From assembly GCF_900606115.1 (NCBI RefSeq), contig NZ_UWPJ01000018.1, positions 174,181 to 238,180 of the forward strand: a stretch of DNA of 64,000 nt. The letters are read 5' to 3'. Below are positions 1-8,545 of the stretch, piece by piece. The notes under the pieces are model-generated. The model was not told the origin of the DNA. It saw only the letters and a list, made by a program, of their open reading frames with translations, and ran no database searches. The first letter of the stretch is position 1, and every line of letters begins with the position of its first letter. This DNA comes from Pigmentiphaga humi (lineage in GTDB: Bacteria; Pseudomonadota; Gammaproteobacteria; Burkholderiales; Burkholderiaceae_B). Made by a program: the position numbers and the translations under genes.

Positions 1-120
1 GGCCAGTTGGCCGGGCGTGACCGGCACGGCGGGATGGTCCGAGGTCTTCTTGTAGGCGCCGTTGGGAGCGACGGTGATGATCAGCGGGGTATCCAGCCCC
101 GCCGCCGAGGGTGTGCTCAT
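1..120 (-). CDS. BKACE-family beta-keto acid cleavage enzyme, N-terminal fragment
   Basis: Only the first 40 codons lie in the window; the gene runs off the left edge. The N-terminus contains TPLIITVAPNGAYKK followed by HPAVPVTPGQLA, the typical opening of the DUF849/3-keto-5-aminohexanoate cleavage (BKACE) family, in which a zinc-dependent Claisen-type cleavage uses acetyl-CoA on a beta-keto acid. The catalytic zinc ligands are outside the window, so activity and substrate cannot be judged. An AGGAG lies 6-7 bases before the ATG. It sits 57 bases downstream of the glutathione reductase gene on the same strand, so the two may be cotranscribed. Confidence 0.8.
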   Translation of the reverse strand, partial: MSTPSAAGLDTPLIITVAPNGAYKKTSDHPAVPVTPGQLA

Positions 121-177
121 GAAAACTCCTGGTTGCTCGCGACGGGCCCGGCAGCTCGCCGGGCCCGGATTCATTCA

Positions 178-1536
178 TTATGGCTGCGCGACGGGATCGC
201 GCATGGTGACGAACTCTTCGGCCGCGGTCGGATGCAGGCCTATGGTCTGGTCGAACTGGCGCTTGGTCGCGCCGCATTTGAGCGCGATGGCCAGGCCCTG
301 GATGATCTCCGCGCCATCGGGCCCGACCATGTGGCAGCCCACGACCTTGTCGGTGGCGTCGTCCACGACCAGCTTCATCATGGTCTGCTCGTCGCGCCCG
401 GACAGCGTGTTCTTCATCGGGCGAAAGCGCGAACGATAGATGCGCAGCTTGCCGTAGCGCTCGCGCGCGTCCTCTTCGGACAGCCCCACCGTGGCGATGG
501 GCGGCTGGCTGAACACCGCCGCCGGCACGTTTTCCGGATCGGCCTGCATGGGATTGTCGTTGAACAGGGTCTCGGCCAGCGCACGGCCCTCGGCGATCGC
601 CCAAGGAGTCAGGTTGATGCGGTCGGTCACGTCGCCTACCGCATAGATGCTCGGTACATTCGTGCGCGACCGGCCGTCCACCTTCACTTCGCCGTCCTTG
701 CCCAGCGCGACGCCGCAGGCTTCCAGGCCCAGCCCGGAGGTGTTGGGCGCACGGCCCGTCGCCATCAGCACCTGGTCCACGACCAGGACCTGGCCGTCTT
801 CCAGCTGCGCGGCGATGCGTCCGTCCTGGCGCGACAGCGCCGCCACCTTGGTATTGGGCCGTATCGCTATGCCGCGCTTTTGCAGGGATTCGGCCACGCT
901 TGCGCGGACGTCCTGGTCGAAGCCGCCCAGGATGCGGTCGCGCCGCACCGCCACCGTCACGTTCGCGCCGGCGCTGCGGAAGATGCCCGCGAACTCGAGC
1001 GCGATATAGCCGCCGCCGACGATCAGCACCTCGCCCGGCAGCTCGGGCAGCGACAAGGCCTCGTTGGACGTGATGGCCAGTTCCGCGCCGGGGATCTCCG
1101 GGCGCACCGGGCGCCCGCCGGTGGCGATCATGATGCGTTCGGCCGTATGGCGCCTGCCCGCCACTTCCACCGTATGCGGGTCGACCAGCACCGCGCGGCC
1201 CGCCAGCAGGGCCACGCCGCCCTGGTCCAGCATGCGGCGGTAGATGCCCTCCAGGCGATCGATCTCGCGGTCTTTGGCGGCCACCAGCGCGGCCCAGTCC
1301 AGGCGCGCGCCCTCCACCGTCCAGCCATAACCGGCGGCATCCTCGAAGGCATCGGAGAACTGCGAGCCGTACATCAGCAGTTTCTTGGGCACGCATCCGC
1401 GGATCACGCAGGTGCCGCCCACGCGGCCGTCTTCGCAAATGGCGACGCGCGCGCCGTACGAGGCGGCGCGGCGCGAACCGGCCACACCGCCGGAACCGGC
1501 GCCAATGGTGATAAGGTCATAGTCGAATGCGGACAT
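178..1536 (-). CDS. gor: Glutathione-disulfide reductase
   Basis: FAD/NAD(P)-binding pyridine nucleotide-disulfide oxidoreductase of 452 aa, the usual length for the family. It reduces oxidised glutathione with NADPH in the cytoplasm. Visible motifs are the N-terminal FAD dinucleotide fold GAGSGG (residues 12-17), the redox-active pair C43 and C48 in GGTCVIRGC, a second dinucleotide fold around GGGYIALEFAG, the second FAD motif YAVGDVTDR, and the C-terminal active-site HPTAAEEF. The CVIRGC spacing is the form common in bacterial glutathione reductases. The ATG at 1536 has GGAGA nine bases upstream; an in-frame TTG at 1542 is too close to that site. It probably shares a transcript with the BKACE gene. 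Confidence 0.93.
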   Translation of the reverse strand: MSAFDYDLITIGAGSGGVAGSRRAASYGARVAICEDGRVGGTCVIRGCVPKKLLMYGSQFSDAFEDAAGYGWTVEGARLDWAALVAAKDREIDRLEGIYRRMLDQGGVALLAGRAVLVDPHTVEVAGRRHTAERIMIATGGRPVRPEIPGAELAITSNEALSLPELPGEVLIVGGGYIALEFAGIFRSAGANVTVAVRRDRILGGFDQDVRASVAESLQKRGIAIRPNTKVAALSRQDGRIAAQLEDGQVLVVDQVLMATGRAPNTSGLGLEACGVALGKDGEVKVDGRSRTNVPSIYAVGDVTDRINLTPWAIAEGRALAETLFNDNPMQADPENVPAAVFSQPPIATVGLSEEDARERYGKLRIYRSRFRPMKNTLSGRDEQTMMKLVVDDATDKVVGCHMVGPDGAEIIQGLAIALKCGATKRQFDQTIGLHPTAAEEFVTMRDPVAQP

Positions 1537-1661
1537 CGGCAAGGTCTCCGGCGGGGTGGATGCTGAAAGATGCCACGGATAATAACCGGCCTGCCCGGCC
1601 GAGTCCGCCAGGGCGATGGAGTAGACTCGCTTCCCTTATCCTTCTTGCAGGTCCGCATGCC

Positions 1662-2813
1662 GTGACGACCGCTCCCGAACTCCTGCGCTGGAACGACCCC
1701 GGGCCTCGAGAGGCCGCCTGGCTGTCGTCCAGCGGCCACCCGCCGCCCAAACGTATGCTGGTGGCCGACGACCGCATGCCGGCCGACCAGGCCTACCGCC
1801 ATGCCTGCGAAGGCACGGCGCTGCTGTGGCAGGGAGACTTCCAGAACGCCCGCCAATTGCTCCAGGCCATGGCGCGGCGCGTGGACCGCAAGCCCGTCAA
1901 GCCCGGCGCGAACCTGACCGAGACCTTCCACCTGTACCGCCAGGCACAGCTGCAGCGGGCCCGCGTGCTGGGCATGCTGCTGGTGCCCCTGGCCGCCGAC
2001 GGCAGCGTGCCGCTGCGCCGCGCGCCCGACGTGCGCCAGGCCTGCCTGGAAGCCTATGGTCCGCAGACCCGCGACGCGGTGGTATCGCTGCGCGAACTGC
2101 AGGGCGCGATCGGCGCGCACGAGTGGCGCAAGAAAGGCGTGCCCATCGCCGCGCTGGATGCGCGCATCCATCCGCACTACGGCGTGTTCTCGCCGGTGCG
2201 CGGCGAATACGTGGAGTTGGTCGCGCAGGCGCCCCTGCCCTCGGCCGGCACCGCCTTCGACATCGGCACCGGCACCGGCGTGCTGGCCGCGGTGCTGGCG
2301 CGCCGCGGCATGCGCAAGGTCGTCGCCACCGACAACGATCCGCGCGCGCTGGCCTGCGCGCGCGACAACATCGCCCGGCTCGGGCTGACGGGCAAGGTCC
2401 GGGTGGAACAAACCGATCTCTTTCCGGCGGGGCGCGCGGCGCTGGCGGTGTGCAACCCGCCCTGGCTGCCCGGCTCGGCGCATGCCGGCCTGGACCGCGC
2501 CATTTTCGATCCGTCCAGCCGCATGCTGCGCGGCTTCCTGGCCGGCCTGGCCGAACACCTGGAACCCGGCGGCGAAGGCTGGCTGATCCTGTCCGACCTA
2601 GCCGAGCACCTGGGCCTGCGCACCCGCGAAGAGCTGCTGGACCTGATCGCGCAGGCCGGTCTGCGCGTGGCGGGCCGCCACGATGTCAAGCCGCGCCATC
2701 CGCGCGCGCAGGACGACGCCGATCCCCTGCATGCCGCGCGCGCGGCGGAAACCACTACGCTATGGCGCCTGGTGCCCGCGGCGCCCATCCCTTCCTATCC
2801 TGGACAAGCATGA
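1662..2813 (+). CDS. Class I SAM-dependent methyltransferase (NPPW type)
   Basis: A 383-aa protein with a C-terminal Rossmann methyltransferase domain. Motif I is FDIGTGTGVLA near residue 200. The motif IV tetrapeptide NPPW is near residue 265, the signature of enzymes that methylate exocyclic amines or amide nitrogens (rRNA guanine N2 or adenine N6, or release-factor glutamine N5). The roughly 180-residue N-terminal part has no motif I recognise. The open frame extends upstream to 1527, but that part overlaps gor head to head, so I place the start at GTG 1662; the ribosome site is weak. Its stop overlaps the next ATG (ATGA). The substrate is unknown. Confidence 0.75.
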   Translation: MTTAPELLRWNDPGPREAAWLSSSGHPPPKRMLVADDRMPADQAYRHACEGTALLWQGDFQNARQLLQAMARRVDRKPVKPGANLTETFHLYRQAQLQRARVLGMLLVPLAADGSVPLRRAPDVRQACLEAYGPQTRDAVVSLRELQGAIGAHEWRKKGVPIAALDARIHPHYGVFSPVRGEYVELVAQAPLPSAGTAFDIGTGTGVLAAVLARRGMRKVVATDNDPRALACARDNIARLGLTGKVRVEQTDLFPAGRAALAVCNPPWLPGSAHAGLDRAIFDPSSRMLRGFLAGLAEHLEPGGEGWLILSDLAEHLGLRTREELLDLIAQAGLRVAGRHDVKPRHPRAQDDADPLHAARAAETTTLWRLVPAAPIPSYPGQA

Positions 2814-3136
2814 TCAAGCACATCGCCATGTGGCGTCTCAAGCTCGACGAGGGCATGAGCCGCGAAGCTGCCTTCGACATCATCCGCGACACCATCGCCG
2901 CGCAGCGCGGGCGCATCCCCGGCCTGCTGGAATCCGAGGCGGGGCTGAACTTCAGCACGTCCGGCAAGGCGCTCGACGTGGTGGTCTATACCGTTTTCAC
3001 CGACCGCGCCGCGCTGCAGGGCTATCACCAGCATCCGGTCCACATGGAGACCCGCGCCAGGATGGACCGCTTCCTGAGCGCGGGCTGCATGGTGGATTAC
3101 GAAGTCGATTCCGCCGGCGCTTCCGCGACGGCATAA
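2810..3136 (+). CDS. Dabb (stress-responsive A/B barrel) domain protein
   Basis: A 108-aa protein that opens MIKHIAMWRLK and has HPVHMETRARMDRFL in its second half. This is the pattern of the dimeric alpha-beta barrel Dabb family, found alone or fused to enzymes of aromatic catabolism. No catalytic residue is conserved enough in the family to assign a reaction. The start codon overlaps the stop of the methyltransferase, so the two are translationally coupled. The last 40 bases overlap the 3' end of the convergent iclR-type gene, an unusually long convergent overlap. Confidence 0.8.
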   Translation: MIKHIAMWRLKLDEGMSREAAFDIIRDTIAAQRGRIPGLLESEAGLNFSTSGKALDVVVYTVFTDRAALQGYHQHPVHMETRARMDRFLSAGCMVDYEVDSAGASATA

Positions 3137-3945
3137 CCCAGGCGGGCCGAGAGCGTGCCGGCCGCCTTGCGCACCGCCACGGCGATGGGACCGGCCGGAT
3201 CCGCGTCGAAACGGGCGCTGTTGCCCAGCGCCGAGATCGCCAGGACCAGCCGGCCGTCGTAGTCGAACACCGGCGCGCTGACCGAATTGACGCCGGGCAG
3301 CAGATCGCCGGTGACCCGCCCCACTTGCGAGCGGCGCACCGCGTCCAGCAGTTCGCGCACCTCGCCGGCGCTGGCCGGATGGAGCCCCTCCGCGGCACGC
3401 CCTTTCAACTCTTCGGCAATCAGGCCGCCCGTCAGCCGTTCGTCCATGAAGGCCGCGAACACCCGGCCCGTGGCCGAAGACAGCAGCGGCATGACCGAAC
3501 CCGGCCGCACGTTGACCATTACCGGACGCGGCGAATCGCGCCACTGGACCACCGTGGGCCCGCGATTGCCCCAGACCGCGGCCAGCACCGTTTCTTCCAG
3601 CGCCAGGCTCAGTTCGTCCAGCAAAGGCGTGACCAGCCGCACCGCATCGAGCGCGGCCAGGCTGGCCAGGCCGATGCGCAAGGCGCCGCGTCCCAGGCTG
3701 TAGCGCCCCTGGGCGTCCTGCTCCACGTAGCCGCGCCGGACGAAGCTGGCCAGGTAGCGATGCACCTTGGCCGGATGCATCTGCGCCGCCGCGGCGATGT
3801 CCTTGAGCATCATCGGACGGGTCGTATCGGCAAACACGTCGAGCACCGACAAACCGGTTTCCAGCGCCTGCACGCCGCCCTGGCGCGCCGCCGCCTCTTC
3901 CTCGACTACCGGCTCCTGCGCCTCCGTCGCGCGCCTGCCCGCCAT
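3097..3945 (-). CDS. IclR-family regulator, probable repressor of homogentisate genes
   Basis: A 282-aa protein with an N-terminal winged helix (ALETGLSVLDVFAD, then MLKDIAAAAQMHPAKVHRYLASFVRRGYV) followed by the IclR effector domain to the C-terminus. It is transcribed away from hmgA-fahA, and the region between them has three copies of TTACG-N5-CGTAA-like repeats. In Pseudomonas an IclR-type protein (HmgR) represses the homogentisate operon and responds to homogentisate; the same role here is inferred from family and position. The ATG at 3945 follows AGAGGGG at good spacing; a GTG at 3951 is possible. The 3' end overlaps the convergent Dabb gene by 40 bases. Confidence 0.87.
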   Translation of the reverse strand: MAGRRATEAQEPVVEEEAAARQGGVQALETGLSVLDVFADTTRPMMLKDIAAAAQMHPAKVHRYLASFVRRGYVEQDAQGRYSLGRGALRIGLASLAALDAVRLVTPLLDELSLALEETVLAAVWGNRGPTVVQWRDSPRPVMVNVRPGSVMPLLSSATGRVFAAFMDERLTGGLIAEELKGRAAEGLHPASAGEVRELLDAVRRSQVGRVTGDLLPGVNSVSAPVFDYDGRLVLAISALGNSARFDADPAGPIAVAVRKAAGTLSARLGYAVAEAPAESTS

Positions 3946-3959
3946 GGCCACCCCTCTTG

Positions 3960-3976
3960 ATTACGCTTGACGTAAT
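3960..3976. promoter_or_regulatory. Operator copy 1 (IclR-type inverted repeat)
   Basis: ATTACG-CTTGA-CGTAAT is a perfect inverted repeat with 6-base arms and a 5-base spacer. It lies just 15 bases upstream of the iclR-type start codon, where binding would block transcription or elongation of the regulator gene itself (autoregulation). It matches the two copies nearer hmgA. Confidence 0.7.
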
Positions 3977-4020
3977 GCTAGCACCCGATACGTAATTTCT
4001 TGACTAGCTCTCGATAAAAA

Positions 4021-4058
4021 ATTACGCTTAACGTAAATACATTACTTTCAACGTAAAT
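4021..4058. promoter_or_regulatory. Operator copies 2 and 3 (tandem) upstream of hmgA
   Basis: ATTACG-CTTAA-CGTAAA starts at 4021 and ATTACT-TTCAA-CGTAAA starts at 4041. They are 20 bases apart, about two helical turns, so two dimers could bind on one face of the DNA. They share the TTACG-N5-CGTAA core with the perfect copy at 3960-3976; copy 3 has one mismatch in the left arm. A half site, ACGTAAT, also occurs near 3990. A TTGACT hexamer at 4000-4005 lies just upstream and may be the -35 of hmgA, placing these sites over the promoter. The very AT-rich composition contrasts with the flanking genes. Confidence 0.7.
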
Positions 4059-4166
4059 ACGGATGCCGCAGCCTGGGCATCTGCCTACGACGAGACAGCC
4101 CATCCACGCGCCCAGCCCGATCCATGCGGCCCACCCCGCCCGGACCGCTCTTTGCCACGGACCATC

Positions 4167-5498
4167 ATGAACACTCCCGCCCTTTCCCACGAAGTCCCGT
4201 CCGCCGACTACATGTCCGGCTTCGGCAACGAATTCGCCACCGAAGCCCTGCCCGGCGCGCTGCCCGCGGGCCGCAATTCGCCGCAGCGCGCGCCCTACGG
4301 CCTGTACGCGGAACAGATTTCCGGCACCGCCTTTACCGCCCCGCGCAGCCACAACCGGCGCTCGTGGCTCTACCGCATCCGGCCCGCGGCGGTACACATG
4401 CCCTTCGAACCAATGGAACGGCAGCCGGAACTGGTCAGCGATTTCGCCCAGGTGCCGCCGACCCCGCCCAACCAGTTGCGCTGGGATCCGCAACCCATGC
4501 CGCAGGCGCCCACGGATTTCGTCGAAGGCTGGACCACCATGGCCGGCAACGGCTCGGCCGATGCCATGCAGGGCTGCGCCATCCACCTGTACGCCGCCAA
4601 CCGTTCCATGGACGGCCGCTATTTCTACAACGCCGACGGCGAACTGCTGATCGTGCCCCAGCAAGGACGGCTGCACATCGCCACGGAAATGGGCGCCATC
4701 GATCTCGTTCCCCAGGAGATCGCGGTCATCCCGCGCGGCTGCCGCTTCCAGGTGAGCCTGCCCGACGGCGAGGCGCGCGGCTACATCTGCGAGAACTTCG
4801 GCGCGCTGCTGCGCCTGCCCGATCTGGGCGTGATCGGCTCCAACGGCCTGGCCAATCCGCGCGACTTCCTGACTCCTCGCGCGCGCTACGAGGACCTCGA
4901 GGGCGACTTCGAACTGGTGGCCAAGTTCGGCGGCCGGCTGTGGCGCGCCGACATCGGCCACTCGCCGCTGGACGTGGTCGCCTGGCACGGCAGCTACGCG
5001 CCCTGCAAGTACGACCTGCGGCGCTTCAACGCCGTAGGCTCGATCAGCTACGACCACCCCGACCCGTCAATTTTCCTGGTGCTGCATTCGCCCAGCGACA
5101 CCCCGGGAGTGGACGGCATCGATTTCGTGATCTTCCCGCCGCGCTGGCTCGCCGCCGAGGACACCTTCCGGCCGCCCTGGTACCACCGCAACGTCGCCAG
5201 CGAATTCATGGGCCTGGTGCACGGCGCCTACGACGCCAAGGCGGAAGGCTTCGTGCCGGGCGGCGCCAGCCTGCACAATTGCATGGCCGGCCACGGCCCC
5301 GACGGCGACACCTTCGAGAAGGCTTCCATCGTGGATACCCGCACGCCGCACAAGGTGGACGACACCATGGCCTTCATGTTCGAAACCCGCACCGTCATCA
5401 AACCCACGCGCTATGCGCTGGAAACCGCCCAATTGCAGGCAAGCTATTTCCAGTGCTGGCAGAACCTGACCAAGCATTTTTCCCCGGAGACACGATGA
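4167..5498 (+). CDS. hmgA: Homogentisate 1,2-dioxygenase
   Basis: A 443-aa cupin-fold ring-cleavage enzyme. It opens homogentisate to maleylacetoacetate with O2 and Fe(II), in tyrosine and phenylalanine degradation. The family opening [19 protein letters not shown] is clear. The iron ligands are visible: H340 and E346 in the YHRN...SEFMG block and H376 in MAGHGPDGD, the same spacing as in the human enzyme. The ATG at 4167 is preferred over an in-frame TTG at 4152 because the protein then begins as in other family members. The stop overlaps the ATG of fahA, so the two are coupled. Maleylacetoacetate isomerase is not next to it and must lie elsewhere or be dispensable. Confidence 0.96.
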   Translation: MNTPALSHEVPSADYMSGFGNEFATEALPGALPAGRNSPQRAPYGLYAEQISGTAFTAPRSHNRRSWLYRIRPAAVHMPFEPMERQPELVSDFAQVPPTPPNQLRWDPQPMPQAPTDFVEGWTTMAGNGSADAMQGCAIHLYAANRSMDGRYFYNADGELLIVPQQGRLHIATEMGAIDLVPQEIAVIPRGCRFQVSLPDGEARGYICENFGALLRLPDLGVIGSNGLANPRDFLTPRARYEDLEGDFELVAKFGGRLWRADIGHSPLDVVAWHGSYAPCKYDLRRFNAVGSISYDHPDPSIFLVLHSPSDTPGVDGIDFVIFPPRWLAAEDTFRPPWYHRNVASEFMGLVHGAYDAKAEGFVPGGASLHNCMAGHGPDGDTFEKASIVDTRTPHKVDDTMAFMFETRTVIKPTRYALETAQLQASYFQCWQNLTKHFSPETR

Positions 5499-6781
5499 GC
5501 AACGCCCCCGCCACGCCCGCCCTCAAAAGCTGGGTGGCCTCCGCCAATGCGGCCGACTGCCACTTCCCCATCCAGAACCTGCCCTACGGCGTGTTCAAGC
5601 CCACGCCGGACGCCGATGCGCGCGTCGGCGCGGCCATCGGCGACCAGATCCTCGACCTTTCGGTGCTGGAACAGGCCGGACTGCTGCGCACCCCCGCGCC
5701 ACTGTTCGCCGCCGCTAGCCTGAACGCCTTCATGGCCAGCGGCCGCGATACCTGGCGCAGCGTGCGCGCGCAATTGGGCACGCTGCTGCAGGCCGACACC
5801 GCCACGCTGCGCGACGATGCGGCGCTGCGCGCCCGCGCGCTGGTTCCCCAGGCATCCGCCACCATGCTGCTGCCGGTCCAGATCCCGGGCTATACCGATT
5901 TCTACTCCTCCAAGGAGCACGCCACCAACGTCGGCTCGCTGTTCCGCGATCCCAAGAACGCGTTGCTGCCCAACTGGACGGAAATCCCCATCGGCTACAA
6001 CGGCCGCGCCTCTTCGATCGTCGTCGGCGGCACGCCGGTGCGCCGTCCCAATGGCCAGGTCAAGCTGCCCAACCAGGAGCGGCCGGTGTTCTCGCCCTGC
6101 CTGAAGCTGGATTTCGAACTGGAAACCGGATTTTTCGTCGGCGTCCCCAACGGCATGGCCGAACCGGTCGCCTGCGGAGAAGCCGAATCGCACATCTTCG
6201 GCATGGTGCTGCTCAACGACTGGAGCGCGCGCGACATCCAGGCCTGGGAATACGTGCCGCTCGGCCCCTTCAACGCCAAGGGCTTCGCCACCACGATCTC
6301 GCCCTGGGTCGTCACCATGGACGCGCTCGAGCCGTTCCGCACCGCGCAGCCCGCGCAAGACCCGCTGCCGCTGCCCTACCTGCGCCACGACGGCGCGCAT
6401 GCTTTCGACATCCACCTGGAAGTCGCGCTGCGGCCGCAAGGCGCCCCGCAGGCAGCCACCATCGCCCGGACCAACTTCAAGCACATGTACTGGACGATGG
6501 CGCAGCAACTGGCGCACCATACCGTGTCGGGCTGCAACACCCGGGTGGGGGACCTGATGGGCTCGGGCACGATCAGCGGACCGGATCACGGTTCCTACGG
6601 CTCGCTGCTCGAATTGACCAGCAATGGCAAGACTCCGGTGGACATCGGCGGCGCGACCCGCGCCTTCATCGAAGACGGCGACGAGGTCGTCATGACCGGC
6701 TGGTGCCAGGGCGACGGCTATCGCGTCGGCTTCGGCCACTGCGCGGGCACCGTCCTGCCGGCCCTGCCGATCGCCGGCTGA
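5495..6781 (+). CDS. fahA: Fumarylacetoacetase
   Basis: A 428-aa C-C hydrolase that splits fumarylacetoacetate into fumarate and acetoacetate, the last step of tyrosine breakdown. It has the short N-terminal SH3-like part and the FAH beta-roll. The expected metal ligands are in place: D135 in [12 protein letters not shown]208 and E210 in [10 protein letters not shown], and D242 in [21 protein letters not shown]. The length matches the family. GGAGA lies six bases before the ATG, which overlaps the hmgA stop. The Bug receptor gene follows on the same strand. Confidence 0.96.
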   Translation: MSNAPATPALKSWVASANAADCHFPIQNLPYGVFKPTPDADARVGAAIGDQILDLSVLEQAGLLRTPAPLFAAASLNAFMASGRDTWRSVRAQLGTLLQADTATLRDDAALRARALVPQASATMLLPVQIPGYTDFYSSKEHATNVGSLFRDPKNALLPNWTEIPIGYNGRASSIVVGGTPVRRPNGQVKLPNQERPVFSPCLKLDFELETGFFVGVPNGMAEPVACGEAESHIFGMVLLNDWSARDIQAWEYVPLGPFNAKGFATTISPWVVTMDALEPFRTAQPAQDPLPLPYLRHDGAHAFDIHLEVALRPQGAPQAATIARTNFKHMYWTMAQQLAHHTVSGCNTRVGDLMGSGTISGPDHGSYGSLLELTSNGKTPVDIGGATRAFIEDGDEVVMTGWCQGDGYRVGFGHCAGTVLPALPIAG

Positions 6782-6849
6782 CGCCAGCGCCGACCTGCCG
6801 CGCCGCCCTGCCCGCGGCGCGGCCTGCAACGACAACTCGAGGAGACACC

Positions 6850-7824
6850 ATGAAGCACACCTGGACCCGCGCATTCGCCGCTTCGGCACTGTTGGTCTGC
6901 ACCGCATCCGCCTACGCCGCGGACGCCTACCCCGCCAAGCCGATCCGCTGGATCGTGCCCTATGCCGTCGGCGGCGGCTCCGACTTTCTGGCGCGCACCA
7001 TCGGCGCCCAGTTGTCGGAGAACATCAAGCAGCCGGTGGTCGTGGACAACAAGCCGGGCGGCAACACCGCCATCGGTGCGGCCGAGACGGCCCGCGCCGC
7101 CCCGGACGGCTACACCGTGCTGTCGGCCGACAACGGCACCCTCGTGTTCAATCCGGCCCTGTACAAGAGCCTGAGCTACAGCCCCACCAAAGACCTCGCG
7201 CCGGTCACGCTGATGGGCCGCTTCCCGATGATCCTGATCGTCGGCCCCAATACCGACTTCAAAGACGCCAAGGACTTCGTCGCCAAGATCAAGAGCCAGC
7301 CCGGCAAGTTCAGCTACGCCTCGGCAGGCGCCGGCAGCCCCCACCACCTGGCGATGGAGCTGCTCAAGGAACGCACCGGCATGCGCATGCTGCACATCGC
7401 CTATCGCGGCGCGGCGCCGGCGCTGGTAGACGTGGCGGGCGGCCAGTTGTCCGCGATGATGACCGACCTCGCGGCCGGCAACGCCTTCATCAAGGGCGGC
7501 AAGGTCCGGCCGCTCGCGGTGGCCAACCCCACGCGCCTGGCCCAGTTGCCCGACGTACCCACCTTCGCCGAGCTGGGCATCCAGGACGTCGTCGCCTCGG
7601 CCCAGGTGGGCATGGTCGCGCCCGCCGGTACACCGCCCGAAGTCATAGGCGCCCTGCAGAAACAGGTCGTCGCCGCGATCAACACCCCCGCCATCAACAA
7701 GAAACTGATCGAGTTCGGCATCGAGCCGGTCGGCAGCACCCCGCAGGAATACGCCGCCCTGATCAAGTCCGAAAGCGCGCTCTGGCAAAAGCTGATCCGG
7801 GATCTGCAAATCACCCTGGACTAG
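6850..7824 (+). CDS. Bug/TctC-type tripartite tricarboxylate transporter receptor
   Basis: A 324-aa periplasmic solute-binding protein with a signal peptide ending in SAYAAD. The Bug family markers are present: YPAKPIRWIVPYAVGGGSD at the mature N-terminus, VVDNKPGG, then GAGSPHHLAMELL and a PDVPTFAEL block. It follows fahA by 68 bases with AGGAGA before the ATG, so it may be part of the homogentisate operon and bring in an aromatic or dicarboxylic acid; the ligand is not predictable. No TctA/TctB membrane partners are near, as is usual for Bordetella Bug proteins. Confidence 0.9.
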   Translation: MKHTWTRAFAASALLVCTASAYAADAYPAKPIRWIVPYAVGGGSDFLARTIGAQLSENIKQPVVVDNKPGGNTAIGAAETARAAPDGYTVLSADNGTLVFNPALYKSLSYSPTKDLAPVTLMGRFPMILIVGPNTDFKDAKDFVAKIKSQPGKFSYASAGAGSPHHLAMELLKERTGMRMLHIAYRGAAPALVDVAGGQLSAMMTDLAAGNAFIKGGKVRPLAVANPTRLAQLPDVPTFAELGIQDVVASAQVGMVAPAGTPPEVIGALQKQVVAAINTPAINKKLIEFGIEPVGSTPQEYAALIKSESALWQKLIRDLQITLD

Positions 7825-7916
7825 CACCTCCCCTTCTCGTCGTGTTGCGGCAGATGGAGAGCGGGCACGCCTCTTGCGAAGACAGTGGCGTGTTCCAACA
7901 AACAAGAGGTGTAGCC

Positions 7917-8393
7917 ATGAAACGTTTGAACTCCTGCCGCAATACCCTGCTTGCCGCCATGCTCGCCGTGGCCGCGCCACTGGCATTCGCCCAGACCGGT
8001 ACCACTGGCTCGACCATGGACAATTCGCGCAATATGAATTCGCAGCGAAGTAACGACGCAGAGTCGCGTACGGATATGGGCCCTTCCAGCGGCTCCGCCG
8101 CCAAGCCCGTGCCGTCCACGCGCGGCAACGGCGCAACCGGGAACCAGGGCCTGCCCAACGACAACGGTCAGATCCCCCGGTCGCGCGATAGGCATCTGGA
8201 ATCCCGTACAGACATGGGTCCCTCCAGCGGTGCCTCCGGCAAGCCGGTCCCTTCTCCGGACAGCTCGGGTGCGACGGGTACCATGCAGAACAAACCTGGC
8301 CAACTCCCGCCCTCGGGCGAAAGGCACAAGGAATCCCGTACCGACATGGGTCCCTCCAGCGGTGCCTCCGGCAAGCCTGTGCCGCAGCGATAA
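7917..8393 (+). CDS. Secreted protein with ESRTDMGPSSG repeats
   Basis: A 158-aa protein of unknown function. An N-terminal signal peptide ends near PLAFAQ. After a short Ser/Asn/Thr-rich stretch, residues 49-94 and 95-138 form two copies of a 44-46-residue unit and 139-158 a third, partial copy. Each opens ESRTDMGPSSG and has KPVP at position 15-18. The repeats are polar and rich in Gly, Pro, Ser and Arg, with no Cys in the mature part, so a disordered periplasmic or surface protein is likely. The ATG at 7917 follows AAGAGGT; an upstream ATG at 7842 lacks a ribosome site. It is flanked by unrelated genes. Confidence 0.72.
   Translation: MKRLNSCRNTLLAAMLAVAAPLAFAQTGTTGSTMDNSRNMNSQRSNDAESRTDMGPSSGSAAKPVPSTRGNGATGNQGLPNDNGQIPRSRDRHLESRTDMGPSSGASGKPVPSPDSSGATGTMQNKPGQLPPSGERHKESRTDMGPSSGASGKPVPQR
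8061..8380 (+). repeat. In-frame tandem repeat inside the secreted-protein gene
   Basis: The unit starts at 8061, 8199 and 8331, giving periods of 138 and 132 bases (46 and 44 codons). The first 32 or so bases of each unit are nearly identical; units 2 and 3 share GAATCCCGTAC-GACATGGGTC and the next 20 bases almost exactly. The centre of the unit has diverged. Expansion or loss of units by recombination would change protein length without breaking the frame. Confidence 0.8.
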
Positions 8394-8449
8394 GCGCTTC
8401 AACGAGAGCCGAAACGTAGATTTTTCTGAGCAGTCCATCTCTTGCTGAT

Positions 8450-8474
8450 CCGTGGAAGCTCTCCGCTTCCACGG
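8450..8474. terminator. Perfect 10-bp hairpin after the repeat-protein gene
   Basis: CCGTGGAAGC pairs with GCTTCCACGG around a five-base loop (TCTCC). It lies 57 bases after the stop of the repeat-protein gene and ahead of the sulfatase remnant on the other strand. There is no T-tract on either side, so it is either a weak bidirectional terminator or another RNA or DNA structure. The rest of 8394-8545 shows nothing recognisable. Confidence 0.45.
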
Positions 8475-8545
8475 CGTCAGGCTCTTCCGGCCTCCCCTCA
8501 TGGCGCGCAGCGTCTACGCTGTGCGCCGTTTTCATTGGGGCCTCT

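Noticed and set aside
7..1566. Long open frame on the plus strand over the gor gene
   Set aside because: It is an antisense shadow caused by high GC content; the minus strand encodes a complete glutathione reductase with all motifs.
6718..8535. A 605-codon open frame antisense to the Bug and repeat-protein genes
   Set aside because: It is low-complexity, has no recognisable domain and lies opposite genes with clear family motifs and ribosome sites.
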